NCBI RefSeq assembly: GCF_040581485.1
Contig: NC_090131.1
Span: 22,952,532-23,016,531, forward strand
Direction: 5' to 3'
Source of the DNA: Linepithema humile
Taxonomy: Eukaryota; Arthropoda; Insecta; Hymenoptera; Formicidae
Length of the DNA: 64,000 bases
Shown one piece after another: positions 27,701 through 39,625 of this stretch (position 1 is the stretch's first letter; each line of letters starts with the position of its first letter). The notes under the pieces are model-generated. The model was not told the origin of the DNA. It was given only the letters and a program-made list of their open reading frames with translations, and made no database searches. The position numbers and the translations under genes are program-made.

Positions 27701-28740
27701 CGAGAATTTCACCCGCGAAAAACTTCCCTCTTCAACCGGCCGTGCCTCGCCATCAGATTAGCCGCATTCGTCACGCGGCGTGCAAATAAATACGCGACTC
27801 CTCCCCGTCGGCCAATTTATTGTATTTACTGCTTGCAAAAAAAAAAAAAAAAAATCCACTACGATTCGGCGCGTGATTTGGGCACAATTTAATTTCTTAG
27901 CAAAAACGCGCCTCCCTTCATTTTATGTATCTCCCGTCGCGGTATCGCTTTATGTAGTAAATTACACCGCGCGCGCAAAAAAAATGACCAGCCGCGATTT
28001 ACTTGCGCTTCACCTCGGGATTAATTGCGCAGCAATTCACCATGAGGGAGTAGATAACTTTTCTCGTTTTAACGAGAACATCGAACAACAGATATCGTGT
28101 TTTGTTTTGCCTACGCAAATTTGTATTGCGCGCTCGTATGTTTTCGTGTTTTATATTTTTTTTTGCTGCTCACCCGTCCAAAAGTGCTTCTCCCGCGATT
28201 GATACTTTCATTCTTGATGATATAAAGAAATCAATAATTTTCTCGCCAAGTGAAATCATTTACCGATACGTACGTGATCCAGTGATGGAAACAGATCACG
28301 GCCGAACGCAGAAATAATTGAAGAGTTTCGTGCGATACGGTGCAGTTTGCAATCTACGAACAGCAATCACTTTTTCATAATTATGGGAAAAAAATGCGTA
28401 TATATTATACGAATTCGGTGGGCGCATTGCGACGTATTTACCGTCGAAAACTGCGATGATTTTTTTTTAGCAAAAATACTGCTGATATAAATAATTTTAG
28501 AATCGAGCAATGAAAAAAACAGTGGCTTAGACGGATTAATCTGTGTGGCTCTGTAAATAAAATTCCTCGGCTAATCTTGGATGAACTTTAACAAGATCTG
28601 AGCCGTATATATCATGATGCTGCTTACATGTCAAAGGTACCAAAATCAAAAAAAAAAAATTTGTTAAATTAAGTTTTGATAGTAAAACAGGTCACGTCAA
28701 TTTTTTCCGATAAAAATATTATCAAATCCGCTTACTATCA

Positions 28741-28788
<48 letters not shown>

Positions 28789-31700
28789 TTTTACGATTGC
28801 TTTGATACAAATACATGGTATATTTATAACAAAATTGCAACGAGCAATTCGATTTTTTCATTTTATGATGTAACGTAATAAGAAGATTTTTAGATTAGCT
28901 TCTTATCACATCTTGGAAAAATGTATCAAAATGGACTTATCTCTCTCTAGCAGCGAACCCTTCAATTACTGTGACGTCTATAGTTTGCGACCCCTCGGGG
29001 CCAATGTTCGTCAATCTAACAGGGTTACTCGCGCAGCGGTAGAAAGTTTTGATGCAAAGTTGCCAGTACAGGGCCGACGCGAGATACTCCCATTCGCTGT
29101 GACAATGTAATTTCGTTATCGTTCCAATTGGTTTCTCAGCACGAGGGAGGTTGTTGCTTAAACGTGCAATTACGTAGAAATCAGTTCTCGAAAATAAAGC
29201 AAAACACCTTCTCTCTCTATTGTCTCCAAAATTTTACCAAACAGCAAGTAAAAAAAGTAATCTTTGACTACTGTTATTAAAAAATAGAAGTTATTAATAT
29301 TTTATCTAACTTTAAAATATTATATAATATTTTCATCTTTTATTGTACATTAATTATTGAGTTATTGCTTCTGTTATTTGTTGTATTAATTTATACATTT
29401 TTTTCTAAAAATAAAATAACAAGTTTGTTTATAGCAAAGTAAGTTTATAGAAAGTTAATGCAAGTGATGTTTAAATTAACAGTTCCCATGGTATAACTTT
29501 AGCATCATAAGCATGTTCGGCACGTCGTGCGACGATGCGCTAATTGCACTGAATTATATGCCACTAGACTACGTCGTTATATATTGTCTCAACACTGAAA
29601 CATATCTCTATCTACGCTATATATCGCACATACGCGACATGAAATTTCTGTGCCTTATTGATTTAGCAATTTGGAAGTGCGAAAAGGTCCTCTCTCTATG
29701 ATGTACCGAAATAATCTATTTAACGTATTAATATAATATGCCGCGGTAACGTAATTGCGAAATAATCCCATAATTAAATTGCAGCAGGCAGTCGATTCAA
29801 AATCTAAAACCGAATTTAAATATTTTATTATTATAAAATGTGAAGTATCCTTTTCGTCCTTTATGTACTCAACTCTCTGTTATCCATTTTTAAAGAGAAA
29901 AGCACGACTTTGTGCTTCAAGAAAGGAGCTATGAATTCGTTTTTAGGTAGCGCCTGAATTAACATTTCGCGTTCTCATTGTATAATTGAAATGACGGATA
30001 TATAGCCAAGTATATACATATATACTTGACGATATTTTGAGCGACATTTCTGAAATATTACGCGCACAAAGAACCGGCGAGAGCTTTGAGAATCATCGGT
30101 GCAACGCGGCCCGGATGATTAAGGATTCTCTTTCCGTTAATTAGCGCAACGAGACACCCTGCGAGGTATCCCTGCGTGCGATTAACCCGCGGCAAGGCGG
30201 ATATGCGTACCATGGATTCGTGGAAGCGCACACCCAGCAACTTGGGATCCCTCCAAGGAGCTCCGCCAGGACCAGGACGCCCCCAGAACGGTGTAGGATG
30301 CACCAGCTAAGCACACGGCGCCGTCGCATATTAAGCAGTTTCCAAGGCTTGTTTCCTACCTACGTACGCACGCGAAATCGTGCCGGAACACGTGCCCGGC
30401 GTCTATATGCCGGCGCTCCTGTACACTCGCGCCGTCATACCCGGGGTCCTGTGCGCGGATCGCATTAGGACCTCGTCTGCATCCGATTAGCGGCTCAGTC
30501 TAATTTCTACCACCGGCACGTAATCTTGAAAATTGCGCTGCGACGGGGGATGTTTGCAAATGTTTATACACGTATGGCTGTGTGCCGATTTCTCGAACCG
30601 TTCGCCTCTTCTCGTGCAGTGAAACAAGCGTAAAATGGATTATTCGCCGCACAGCCATATTTAAGTAAAATAATAATTTTATATATAACGCGAATAAATA
30701 TTTTGTAACTTCTTATGTTCTTTAAATCTGCTTTAATTAGGCTTGAGGCCGGTTTAGTTTAATCTACTTAAGTTCGAAGTAAGCCGGCTTGCTTCGACTA
30801 ACTACTCTAACGTAATCAGTTTTCGTCATTACAAAAGATTAGGAAATTCGAGATGGTAAAGAACGTAAATTCATTTTTTTCAAAATTTTACTTTTGCACT
30901 CTCGGAGGAAAATCTCCCATTGTAATTTGAAATATTCAATACATCCAGATATATTCTTCATTCGTGGTTAAAAAGTTATACGATATATTTAGAACACTTC
31001 GGAATTGAAAAACGATGCGCTCCACTTTTTCATTTAGATAAATAGAAAATCCATTTTTATACGGCGCTAGCTGGTGCTATTAAAAGCCTCTCTTTCGCAA
31101 CTCTGTATATGGTGCGTCAAAAATTTCGCGTCGAAGCCGTATTAGGTATTGGAGAATCGACTTTGTGGAAGTAGGAGTAGCGTTTCTAGTTCTACGTGAT
31201 CGGAGAAATCGACTATACGTCTCGAGTTCGAGCGGATACGACGTGTTCGGCCCCGGCGGCACAGGCGCTCTCTCGAAATTATTGCCACGAGAAAAATGCT
31301 TCGTGTCCAAGGCATACAAGGAAAGTCCATTACGAGATTTCTCGTATTTGCTGGCATGACGAGTCGATACCGTATCCGACAATAAAGCTCGACTCATTTG
31401 GATATAGATGATAGCAATACGACTTCCGGGAAAAAAAGAATCGCAGCATCCTTTTGTAGATTCATCCATTCCGGCTGTCTTTTAGTGAAGGAAGCTGACA
31501 AAAGAATTACTTATGTCAATTGCGAACAAATTTCTACTACGATTGCTTGGGTCAAAAGTCATCAAAAGCTGAAAATATATTTAGATTAAAGATCTTTTAA
31601 TATTACTTTATAGAATATTCAATAAATAAGGTCATAATTTTTTACTTTCACAAACAAAAGATGCAGAAAATATTAACATCTATTTTTTTATCAATGAAAC

Positions 31701-34700
31701 GGTATCACAATTATCGTTTTTTAATTAAACAGAAATATTATTCATAGAATAAACTGTTAATATTATGAATTAATATTGTGCTTTATTCGATTGTTTCTAA
31801 ATTCTTTTTTCTAATTAGCTTGCCAAATTCTAGATATCACTTTACGAAAAAAACATTGATAAAAATCACGTCATTGGAGATAGTAACATTTGACCCACCT
31901 TGTGTGTTAACTGTCTATACAAAACGGGGATCGCTAAATTCCACACATCGTCGCGTGTCCCGCATTCACGCGATGACACTGCAATACAAACTTCGTGTCT
32001 GCGGTATCGGAAAGGTATCGTGTACGAGGTCAGATGAGATATTAATGGAAACTTCCGCAGGGGAGGTGCCGGCGATATCGTCACTTTTGATCGACACAAG
32101 CGCAAGGACGATAAAGTTACCGGCCCACTTACGGGCGAAAATCGAGCGAATTACTGTCGGCACCCGCTTGCAATCGTACTTTTCCGTCAGTGTTGATCGA
32201 CGTAAACGTATCTATCTATTTATTTTGACTTTACTTATAACTAACTTTACGAAAATTCACGAAAATGCTGGCGCATTTATTCACTTGTCGCATCCAACAC
32301 CCTTTTATTTAATTGCAAGTATTATTTGCGATTTTTGAATCTTTCGAGATTGCACGTATAATTTGAATTATCTAAGCTACATTAACATTTAACCAGATTT
32401 TTTAAATTATGTTTTCCTAGATTTTTTATACTTTTTCTTTAAATTTTTTTATAAAAGAAATCATAGGAAGAAAGAATTTTTATTTAACCCAAAAAACTAA
32501 TTCTTGATGCAACTGAGTCGTTTTATCAAAAATGCAATTGGATTGAGAGTCAACATCGTACGTTTCATTCCTTGAGCTCATTTTTCTGAAATTCCCGTGC
32601 GCTGCCTCGACAGTATTTATATAATAAAAGAAGCAACTTTCGACGTCATTATACTATTCCAAGCGCGACGTCTGCCAGGTCGTGTTGTTGAGAACCGAAA
32701 ATAGTCGTGTGTAATTTGTCTTTGTACGAAATTTTATGGAAGAGCGGAGAATACTTTTTGTAGCAGCGTACTCGCTGCGTACCGCACGCGCACGATATTG
32801 CGCGCGGTTATAACGATCATAAGCGTAGAAAGATGCAGATCTAATTGGCGACGCATACTAAAACACACACAGGCAACCAAAAGTTTTCTCCAGTTGAAAG
32901 GAAACGCATTTAAGGAAAGTTCTATAAAAGCAAGCGCGCGTAACTAACGGACCAATCGATTTCCGCATCTAAAATTATACCCCTAAAATAGAGCGACGTC
33001 TCTTGCTTTTATCCATTGAAAGAAAATCTCTCATGCATAGAGATATCAATGCATTTCCTCAATCGTGAAATTAAAGCGTTTACTTCTACAAGCAGAAAAT
33101 ATTCCGCAAATATCACGGATATGTCTGAATAAAATGCATTTTGCTGTGGCGGCTAAAAATATATTGATAGAAATTAATTCAATTCGTGACTTCGTTGTCT
33201 CTGCATGCCAATACGATGACTATTTCTAAAATCTCTTGTAATAACAGTTTAACATTTCTTCATACATGCGGCAAATGCACAGGTATACAAGTTGTATTAT
33301 TAACATTTAATCGACTTTTGGAATTAAAATAGAAAAATATTAAATACGTGAAACAATTAAGTTCGCTAAAAAAAAAAGTTATCTTATGCACTCGTTGCAA
33401 ATATATACTTATCCTCACTTATCTTGACGTGTGCTTAAGAGAAAAAATATATGAAATTCTTTCTCCTTTTGATGAATGCATGTCGAGCAAAAAATTGCGT
33501 ATGGTTATACATTCGTGTCACGGCAAAGAAAACGTATGGAAATTTGCATGGAAATACGAAGCACGTTTAATCAAAACAACAGGCGAGGTGAATTCCATGG
33601 ACATTTTTGCTTCGTTCTGTCAGAGATTAATTTTATCTATATATAGACTGTCTATCTATGAAACATATAAACATATCACGTATCAGAGTGTGAATATTAT
33701 TAATTCCCAAGATATGGAAATTTCAAGTGTAATTTCAAGATATAATTAAAATTCCGTATTCATAATAAATCAGTATTTTTTGCTGAAAAAAATTAAATTT
33801 TATCAAATTCTGTTTTCAATGCAGGAGCAAAAAGAATATTTTTGTATGACCATGTTAAATTTGAAAGGATTACATGACTGAACTGTTAGAACATCTGAAA
33901 AATCGCCAACGATTATCGAAACATGGTTTCGCAGGCAGTTTGCTACGCGCGACACCGGAGGGAAAAATTGAGTTATTATACATACACATTGATCGAACAA
34001 ACGGCTGATAACGGTGGTTATTCTAATATGAAGATTCGCTCTTTATCTCTCTTACATTTTATAGCAATAATTTTCCCAAGTGCAAAGATAACACTGCACG
34101 GAATAAGGTCTTTTCCTTCCAAAGCGCTTCAGACAGATTGTTTCCCCTTTGTTACCTCGATTGTAAAAATAATATCTGATCTCTTGCTATATTTCTCGCT
34201 CTTGTACTTTTTTTATCCTGCGCTGCTTGTATAAAACTGAAGAAATGCGAAATACATTCGCAAAGTTCAACAACGAAATTAGTTTTCGCATTTTTTAAAT
34301 AAATTATTTCAAATAAATTATTTTTATAACAAATCGTAATACACTGAAAACAGAAAATAAGAAATTATTGAATTTCCAGAATTTGTATTTGTCAAATTCG
34401 ATAATTACAATTTTGCATCCAATTCGGTAAATGCAATTTCTCATCTCGCGGCGAAACTAAAACGAGATTCAAATCACAGAAAAATCTGTTTTGCGTTGAT
34501 TTTGGTTGCTCTTAATTCCTTTACAGCAATAATTCGATAGCGAATCTCTAATAGTCGATTTCTAATTGCAACGGCATCTCTTCTCGTGCGATCACTATTT
34601 ATCATTATTAGATATACTTGATTCTCAAAGATAAACCTTTCATTAATTAATCAGAGACATCTCATTTACATTCGCTTTAATATACACACTAAAGTCAAAT

Positions 34701-37700
34701 TAATGAAGTTAAACATGGTAAAGGTGAGAAGGGGCAAAGGAGAATTTGCTGTCGTCCTGTAAATCTCGGCCCGTTGAATTAAAACTAGTTTGTATAGTTT
34801 ACTTGCAAACATCATCTTGTTAGAGAAATTATACAGACTAGATTATACAAGTATATAAAATAGCAACCACCAAGTATTTATCAAAATGTTTAAAAAGAAA
34901 TCAAATGTACTGGAATTAAAGAAAATAAAACACGGTTATTTAATGATATTTCAGAAACTTATTTTGCGAGAAAAATCAAGATGAAAAATCTTGTATAAGT
35001 CTTGATAATGTTATGTAATCTATAATACGTAAACTGTGAAGAAGATGGATTAAGATTTACTTTATCACATCGGTAAATATGTAAACTTCAATTCTGTCAG
35101 ATGTATCATCATTTGTCTCCGGTTGAGAGAGTAAAGAAATTTATAACGTAATTCGCAAATTTATCATTTGATGCATTAAGAGTAATCATCTCGCGTGTGA
35201 TCGCATCAAGCTTTCTCATTCCGATGATGGATACAAACATCGAAAACATCAAGTAACAGAACATCTCATTTTTTTCAGAAGATTGCACAATAAGTGCTAC
35301 TTCACGAATCTAGAATAAATAATAATATAGTTGCATTTTTTTAAAAGCGCTTCGTATTTCTTGAAATTTCTCAAATATTTTGATTACGTTTCTGTAGCAA
35401 ATGTTTCGCTAAATAATTTATATATTGAAACAGCAATTCAAATAATTGTGATCAAAACATCGATAAATATTTAGCAAAGGCACATTTAATTTAATATTTT
35501 AATAAATTAAAAAAATAAACTAACAAAATTTACATTATTTAATCATTTCTATTTGTTTTTCAGAGAGCTTTTGCAATTTAAAAAAAAAATAGTATATTAA
35601 TCATAAAATAGTTCCAATTTACGTATGCTACGCATCGATATATGAGTTATTTGCGTTACTAATAAAAAAATAAAATAAAAGAATTATTATATTTCTAGCG
35701 AAAATAAATCTATCAAATAAGATTGCCACTATTTCACGGCTACCTTTTCAAGCTGATGTCAGACAAGGAATGTTCTAATATGTGTTTTCCAACGTAACAT
35801 TGGATCACAAATTGTGTTGCTTGAAAACTTTGCACTGCACATAGCCTTGCGTGATATTGTTTCCTGGCTCTTGCGTTTCATACATGGCCACACGTGTTTA
35901 TACACATATCGCGCAGGGATTAAATAACTCGATTCATACGTAACGCTACTCCGCTGCTCGGTAATCAAAACGTATACGTTATAATTAAAGATGTGTAATT
36001 TCCATAGTCGTGCATTTTTGTAATAACTATTCTCAACGTGAAATGGCATATTTGTTTTTTTCAAATGTGCTTAATTAAACTAGATATTCATAAAAATTGG
36101 TTTGTGAAGTTACAATCGTTTTCCTTCCTTTACACTGCAATTTTTGCAACAAGGTCTTAATTTTCAAATCTAACGTCAAAAAAGCCATGAGGAGAAATGA
36201 ATCAGTTTGCTTATGACAACATGATAGAGCCACTTAAACTTCGTTCTCTCGCGAACTATCCAACTCTCATTTAGCTTCGGGAAATTGTCGGTTCGGTAAC
36301 CGTCGCTCTCCGTAGCATTAAAAACGTGGGAACACAAATCTTACCGCGTACAACGCCCGCTTTTGCATTCATCAACGCGATGTGCGTGAGTGAGCCTGAA
36401 ACTTTTCAGGAAACGAGTAACGTACATCCGAGCTACATGCGATCGCCTAATCGAAGTTACGGGGCAAAGTTTCGCGAGGCGCGTCGATAGTTCGGGTGGA
36501 AAGAAAAATGACGAGGCGCGAATAAACAGTCTCTTTGCCGTGCGGTTTTACCTGACCGAAACTGTGACACCTCGACGGCTCGGGCGGCTCCAGAGGTACG
36601 TTTTTCTTCCTTAAAGTGGCCGCGCAGGGCGCGCCGCCGCCCGGTTTCCCCCACGGCGAGTAACTGGCCAGAATTTCCTGAAGCTGCAAGGAGAAAATTA
36701 AGAACGTAAAGCCAGGCAACATAAATGTCAGCCGGCGTGTTAACTGCAGAATACCCGGGTCTCATCCGCAGGTCGCCGTCCGTTCTCAAGCGAGTCATAC
36801 ATTTTATGCGTCTGCTACATTTTTCGTCGCGTAAGACGCAAAGACCGTATACTAAAAGAATATCTTTATCACTTAAACTTTTATTACTTTCATATCAGAG
36901 ATTTTATATAAATATATGAGACTGCGTGTCGCGTGATTTATGCACGATGAAAAATACAACGCGCGGTCGCTTATTCGCACGGGTGCAATTACGCTCAGAG
37001 CGAAAGCCATCGAGGGATATTTAAATTCAACGCCTGATACAATGCTGCTAATTAAAAGCGGCTTTCGCGCTTAGATGAGAATCATTCCACTTTTTTTTCT
37101 AAATTAAATTAGAAAGTTTGCGCTTTGACTATTAATCGCGTATACGTACGCGGATCGATAACCATAGTTGGTTGCCGGTGTGCAGATAATTCAGTTCCTG
37201 CAAACATTTTGCAAAAAATTTTATCAATCTAAACATTGTAAATATTTTCTACTTAAGCGGTTAAGTATAATTATATGAAATTGTGTTTTCTAGTCTTAAT
37301 AACGCAGAAGGTTTCCGAATATCTCGAGATAACAGCGAAAGGGTTAACGTTCCTGTGCTCGTATCATGGAACTTGCAAGCAGGATTAGCCCTGAAGCATA
37401 TCAGGCCCTCCTTTGGCAACATGCACTTTGGCAATGCACTTGCATTCGACCGCGCGTACTTGCACTAGACCGCGACTGCACCAGATTCCCGAGTAATAAG
37501 AGAGGAGGACCACGCGAGCGATCCCGCGCCTGTGTCTTTATTAGCATATCGGTTACACGATAAATCCCAATACACGCGCGCGGCGAATGCAATTTAATGC
37601 GGTCGACAATGTCGCATTAGCGATACGAAATAATCACCGGAGCAATAATTACCCTTGGATTTTCATCGACATAATCTCGATGTGTATTTTGAGCTATTAG

Positions 37701-39625
37701 AACGGTGAAACAAAGTGTACGCGACGTGTGTTATACGCTGGGTCGAGTTTTCCCGCGTGTACATGTGTGCTTTTATAATATATTCCATGCGCGGATTATT
37801 TATTTTCACAGGGGATGGTAATGAATATAACGAGCGTGTGTGTTCCGCAAACATTTAGGACCATCGTGGCGACGATTGCGTGTCATCGTTGTATCGCGTC
37901 AATACTGAAATAAAATGGAAGGGCATGAAAACCGGATAGTGAGATTTTAAATGTCGAATATACGATTGGCGTAAAAGTAGATAGGAAAATTGATAGGAGA
38001 ACAATTCAACAACTGGGTTTTCGGGTTTTCTAAAAAAAACTGAAAGCAAAACCAATGTTAAAGTAATTCCCCAGTAAGCAAAATGTTAGCGATGTTGGCA
38101 GATTGACAGCAAATTTGATTTTAGCAGCATTCTATTTTTGATCAAATTTACTATCAATCTGCGGACATTGCTAACATTTGGCTATCTGGATTGAAAATAT
38201 GATTTACAAATCACTTTAAAATTCAATAATTTTTGTATATTTTTCAAGGATTTTTATAGACGCTTTTTTAATTTATTTGAAAAAAAAAACATCAATTTTT
38301 TACTCCGATTAACTTTCGCACTCGCGTCCAAAAATTGCGATCGTTAATGCGATCTCGACGTGTCTTACAATAGCAGCCTGTATCTACTTTGTTGTGACAA
38401 GTTTGTAACAAGCACGAGAGACACGGCGTGCAGTTTACGCAAAGCATAGCGAGAGACCGTGATAGATTATTGGGTTATCTTTCGCGGCTTGTTTCTTGGG
38501 ATAGTTAGGCGAAGATTATGGAAATCCACTTTAATAGGATACTCGTAGCTTTATTACCGTTCGCTTGCACGTAATTTCTCCCCTGCAAATTCAACGGTAC
38601 GCCGCGCGAAACACGGAAAAAGACAACCGGGTCAGGCACGAATCAGAGCGTAATTGAATGAAGGCTCCGTTTTCAAAACATATCAATAATAAGCAGGAGC
38701 CAAATACCAGTGCGATGTAATATTTTAAAAGTACTTGTTAAATATTTGATCTCGATTTGATATTGTCGAGTGACTTACATTCCAGAAATATTTCATGACA
38801 ATTATTTCTATCGAACGCTATTGGAAAACGTTTGCGCTTGCAACATTTTTCTACTTTGGAAAATTTTTTATTGGTTACATGTTGTTTAGTAAAAAATGCA
38901 GTTAATATCTGTTAATCGTCTTTCAAATTTTCGATATCATCTTGAATGACATGATCTCAAAATAATAAAAATAAGATAAAAAACCGTTAACAATGTTGGC
39001 AGATTGACAGACTAAATTTGACTTCAGCAACGTTCTCTTTTTTATTTCCAATTGAAAATTATACAAGCATTTTTTAAATTTTTTATTATTTACAAAAATA
39101 GTAGGAAAATGTTAAAAGATGTGGAACATGCAAATAAAAATTTCATAAAATTTGCTGTCAATCTGCCAACGTTGCATTTTGCTTACTGGAAAGATTCTGA
39201 ATTTAATGATATTTTTGAAGTCAGAAGCGATGCTAAGCTTGCGTATTTTCCGGTTTACAACCGCGAGGGACTGGTTCCAAAATCTCAGCGTCTTAACGCC
39301 GTTCCGGTTCACCGAATATATCTCGGAACCGTATCTCGCGCAGCTGACCTTTATCCGATCAGTAACAATAGCGCGCCGAGACAATGACGTTAAGGGGCGG
39401 TCGCCGCAGGGCAAGTGGCATAAACGGCAGCAACGTAGCCGAGCCGGGGAGACACCCATTTCTGACACATACTTCACGTTGTTCACGGTGCTTTTGACGT
39501 TGCAGCTCCTCCTTCCGTCGCCTCCACAACGCCGTGCCCTCCTGAACCACTCGATGTTCGCGCTTTCTCCTCGCTTCCTCCTCGACTTCCGGCTCGTACG
39601 TCGTCTCGAGAATTCCTTGCGCCAT
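21774..39625 (-). CDS. CSPP1-like centrosome/cilium coiled-coil protein, seven exons, 299 aa
   Basis: Exons in transcript order: 39625-39473, 36683-36552, 30306-30211, 25771-25669, 25585-25399, 22362-22281 and 21920-21774 (stop TGA at 21776-21774). All introns are GT-AG and all phases agree, giving 300 codons. The start ATG (MAQGILETTY) has G at +4 and an in-frame TAA directly before it; an acceptor-like tract just upstream suggests a 5' UTR intron. Residues 14-56 form a charged coiled coil leading into SPWGKPGGGAP (60-70). A second motif, TPFWGRPGPGGAP, is at 100-112. Residues 225-270 are again a charged coiled coil leading into RLWGRPGHGAP (270-280). Coiled coil followed by PWGKGGGGAP is characteristic of vertebrate CSPP1, a centrosome, spindle-pole and ciliary axoneme protein. 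Inference: an insect relative that binds microtubules, much shorter than vertebrate CSPP1 (over 1,200 aa). Additional or alternative exons in the large introns cannot be excluded. Structure is well supported; the family name is moderate. Confidence 0.72.
22363..25398 (-). other. intron 5 of the CSPP1-like gene
   Basis: About 3 kb of mostly AT-rich DNA. An open minus-strand stretch near 24.1-24.2 kb has an acceptor-like tract upstream, but it is not needed, because exons 5 and 6 already join in phase. No other feature stands out. Confidence 0.6.
25772..30210 (-). other. intron 3 of the CSPP1-like gene
   Basis: A 4.4-kb intron. The part 26.2-28.3 kb is CpG-rich and carries overlapping open frames on both strands without domains. 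The rest is AT-rich and contains a TA microsatellite. Confidence 0.6.
28746..28780. repeat. (TA)n tract followed by T12
   Basis: About 17 TA units run directly into a run of about 12 T. Confidence 0.95.
30307..36551 (-). other. intron 2 of the CSPP1-like gene
   Basis: A 6.2-kb intron. It holds a near-perfect 24-bp palindrome at 30773-30796 (one mismatch pair) and long but unsupported plus-strand open frames at 31778-32338 and 33348-33749. No domain or transposon end is visible. Confidence 0.55.
38071..38189. mobile_element. MITE, family A copy 1 (119 bp)
   Basis: It starts CCAGTAAGCAAAATGTTAGC and ends with the matching inverted sequence (GCTAACATTT...CTGG). Arms of about 50 bp pair with few mismatches, including GGCAGATTGACAGCAAATTT on the left against AAATTTACTATCAATCTGC on the right. 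It is non-coding and looks like an internally deleted DNA transposon. No clear target duplication is visible. Confidence 0.75.
38986..39189. mobile_element. MITE, family A copy 2 (~204 bp)
   Basis: The left part (CAATGTTGGCAGATTGACAG) and the right end (AAATTTGCTGTCAATCTGCC ... GCTTACTGG) are the same termini as copy 1, inverted to each other. The outermost left bases are missing or diverged. The centre (from about 39025) is longer than in copy 1 and shares CCAATTGAAAAT and GTGGAACATG-like blocks with the third copy. It ends 283 bp beyond the donor of exon 1 of the CSPP1-like gene. Confidence 0.72.

Larger units (their letters stand above)
36684..39472 (-). other. intron 1 of the CSPP1-like gene
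   Basis: A 2.8-kb intron that contains two short inverted-repeat elements of one family, listed separately. The CpG-rich part next to exon 2 shows no additional exon. Confidence 0.6.

Noticed and set aside
31778..32338. Plus-strand open frame of 186 codons in intron 2
   Set aside because: No recognisable domain, no good start and no splice pattern; lies inside an intron.
33348..33749. Plus-strand open frame of 133 codons
   Set aside because: Starts without ATG, has no family features, and is in AT-rich intronic DNA.
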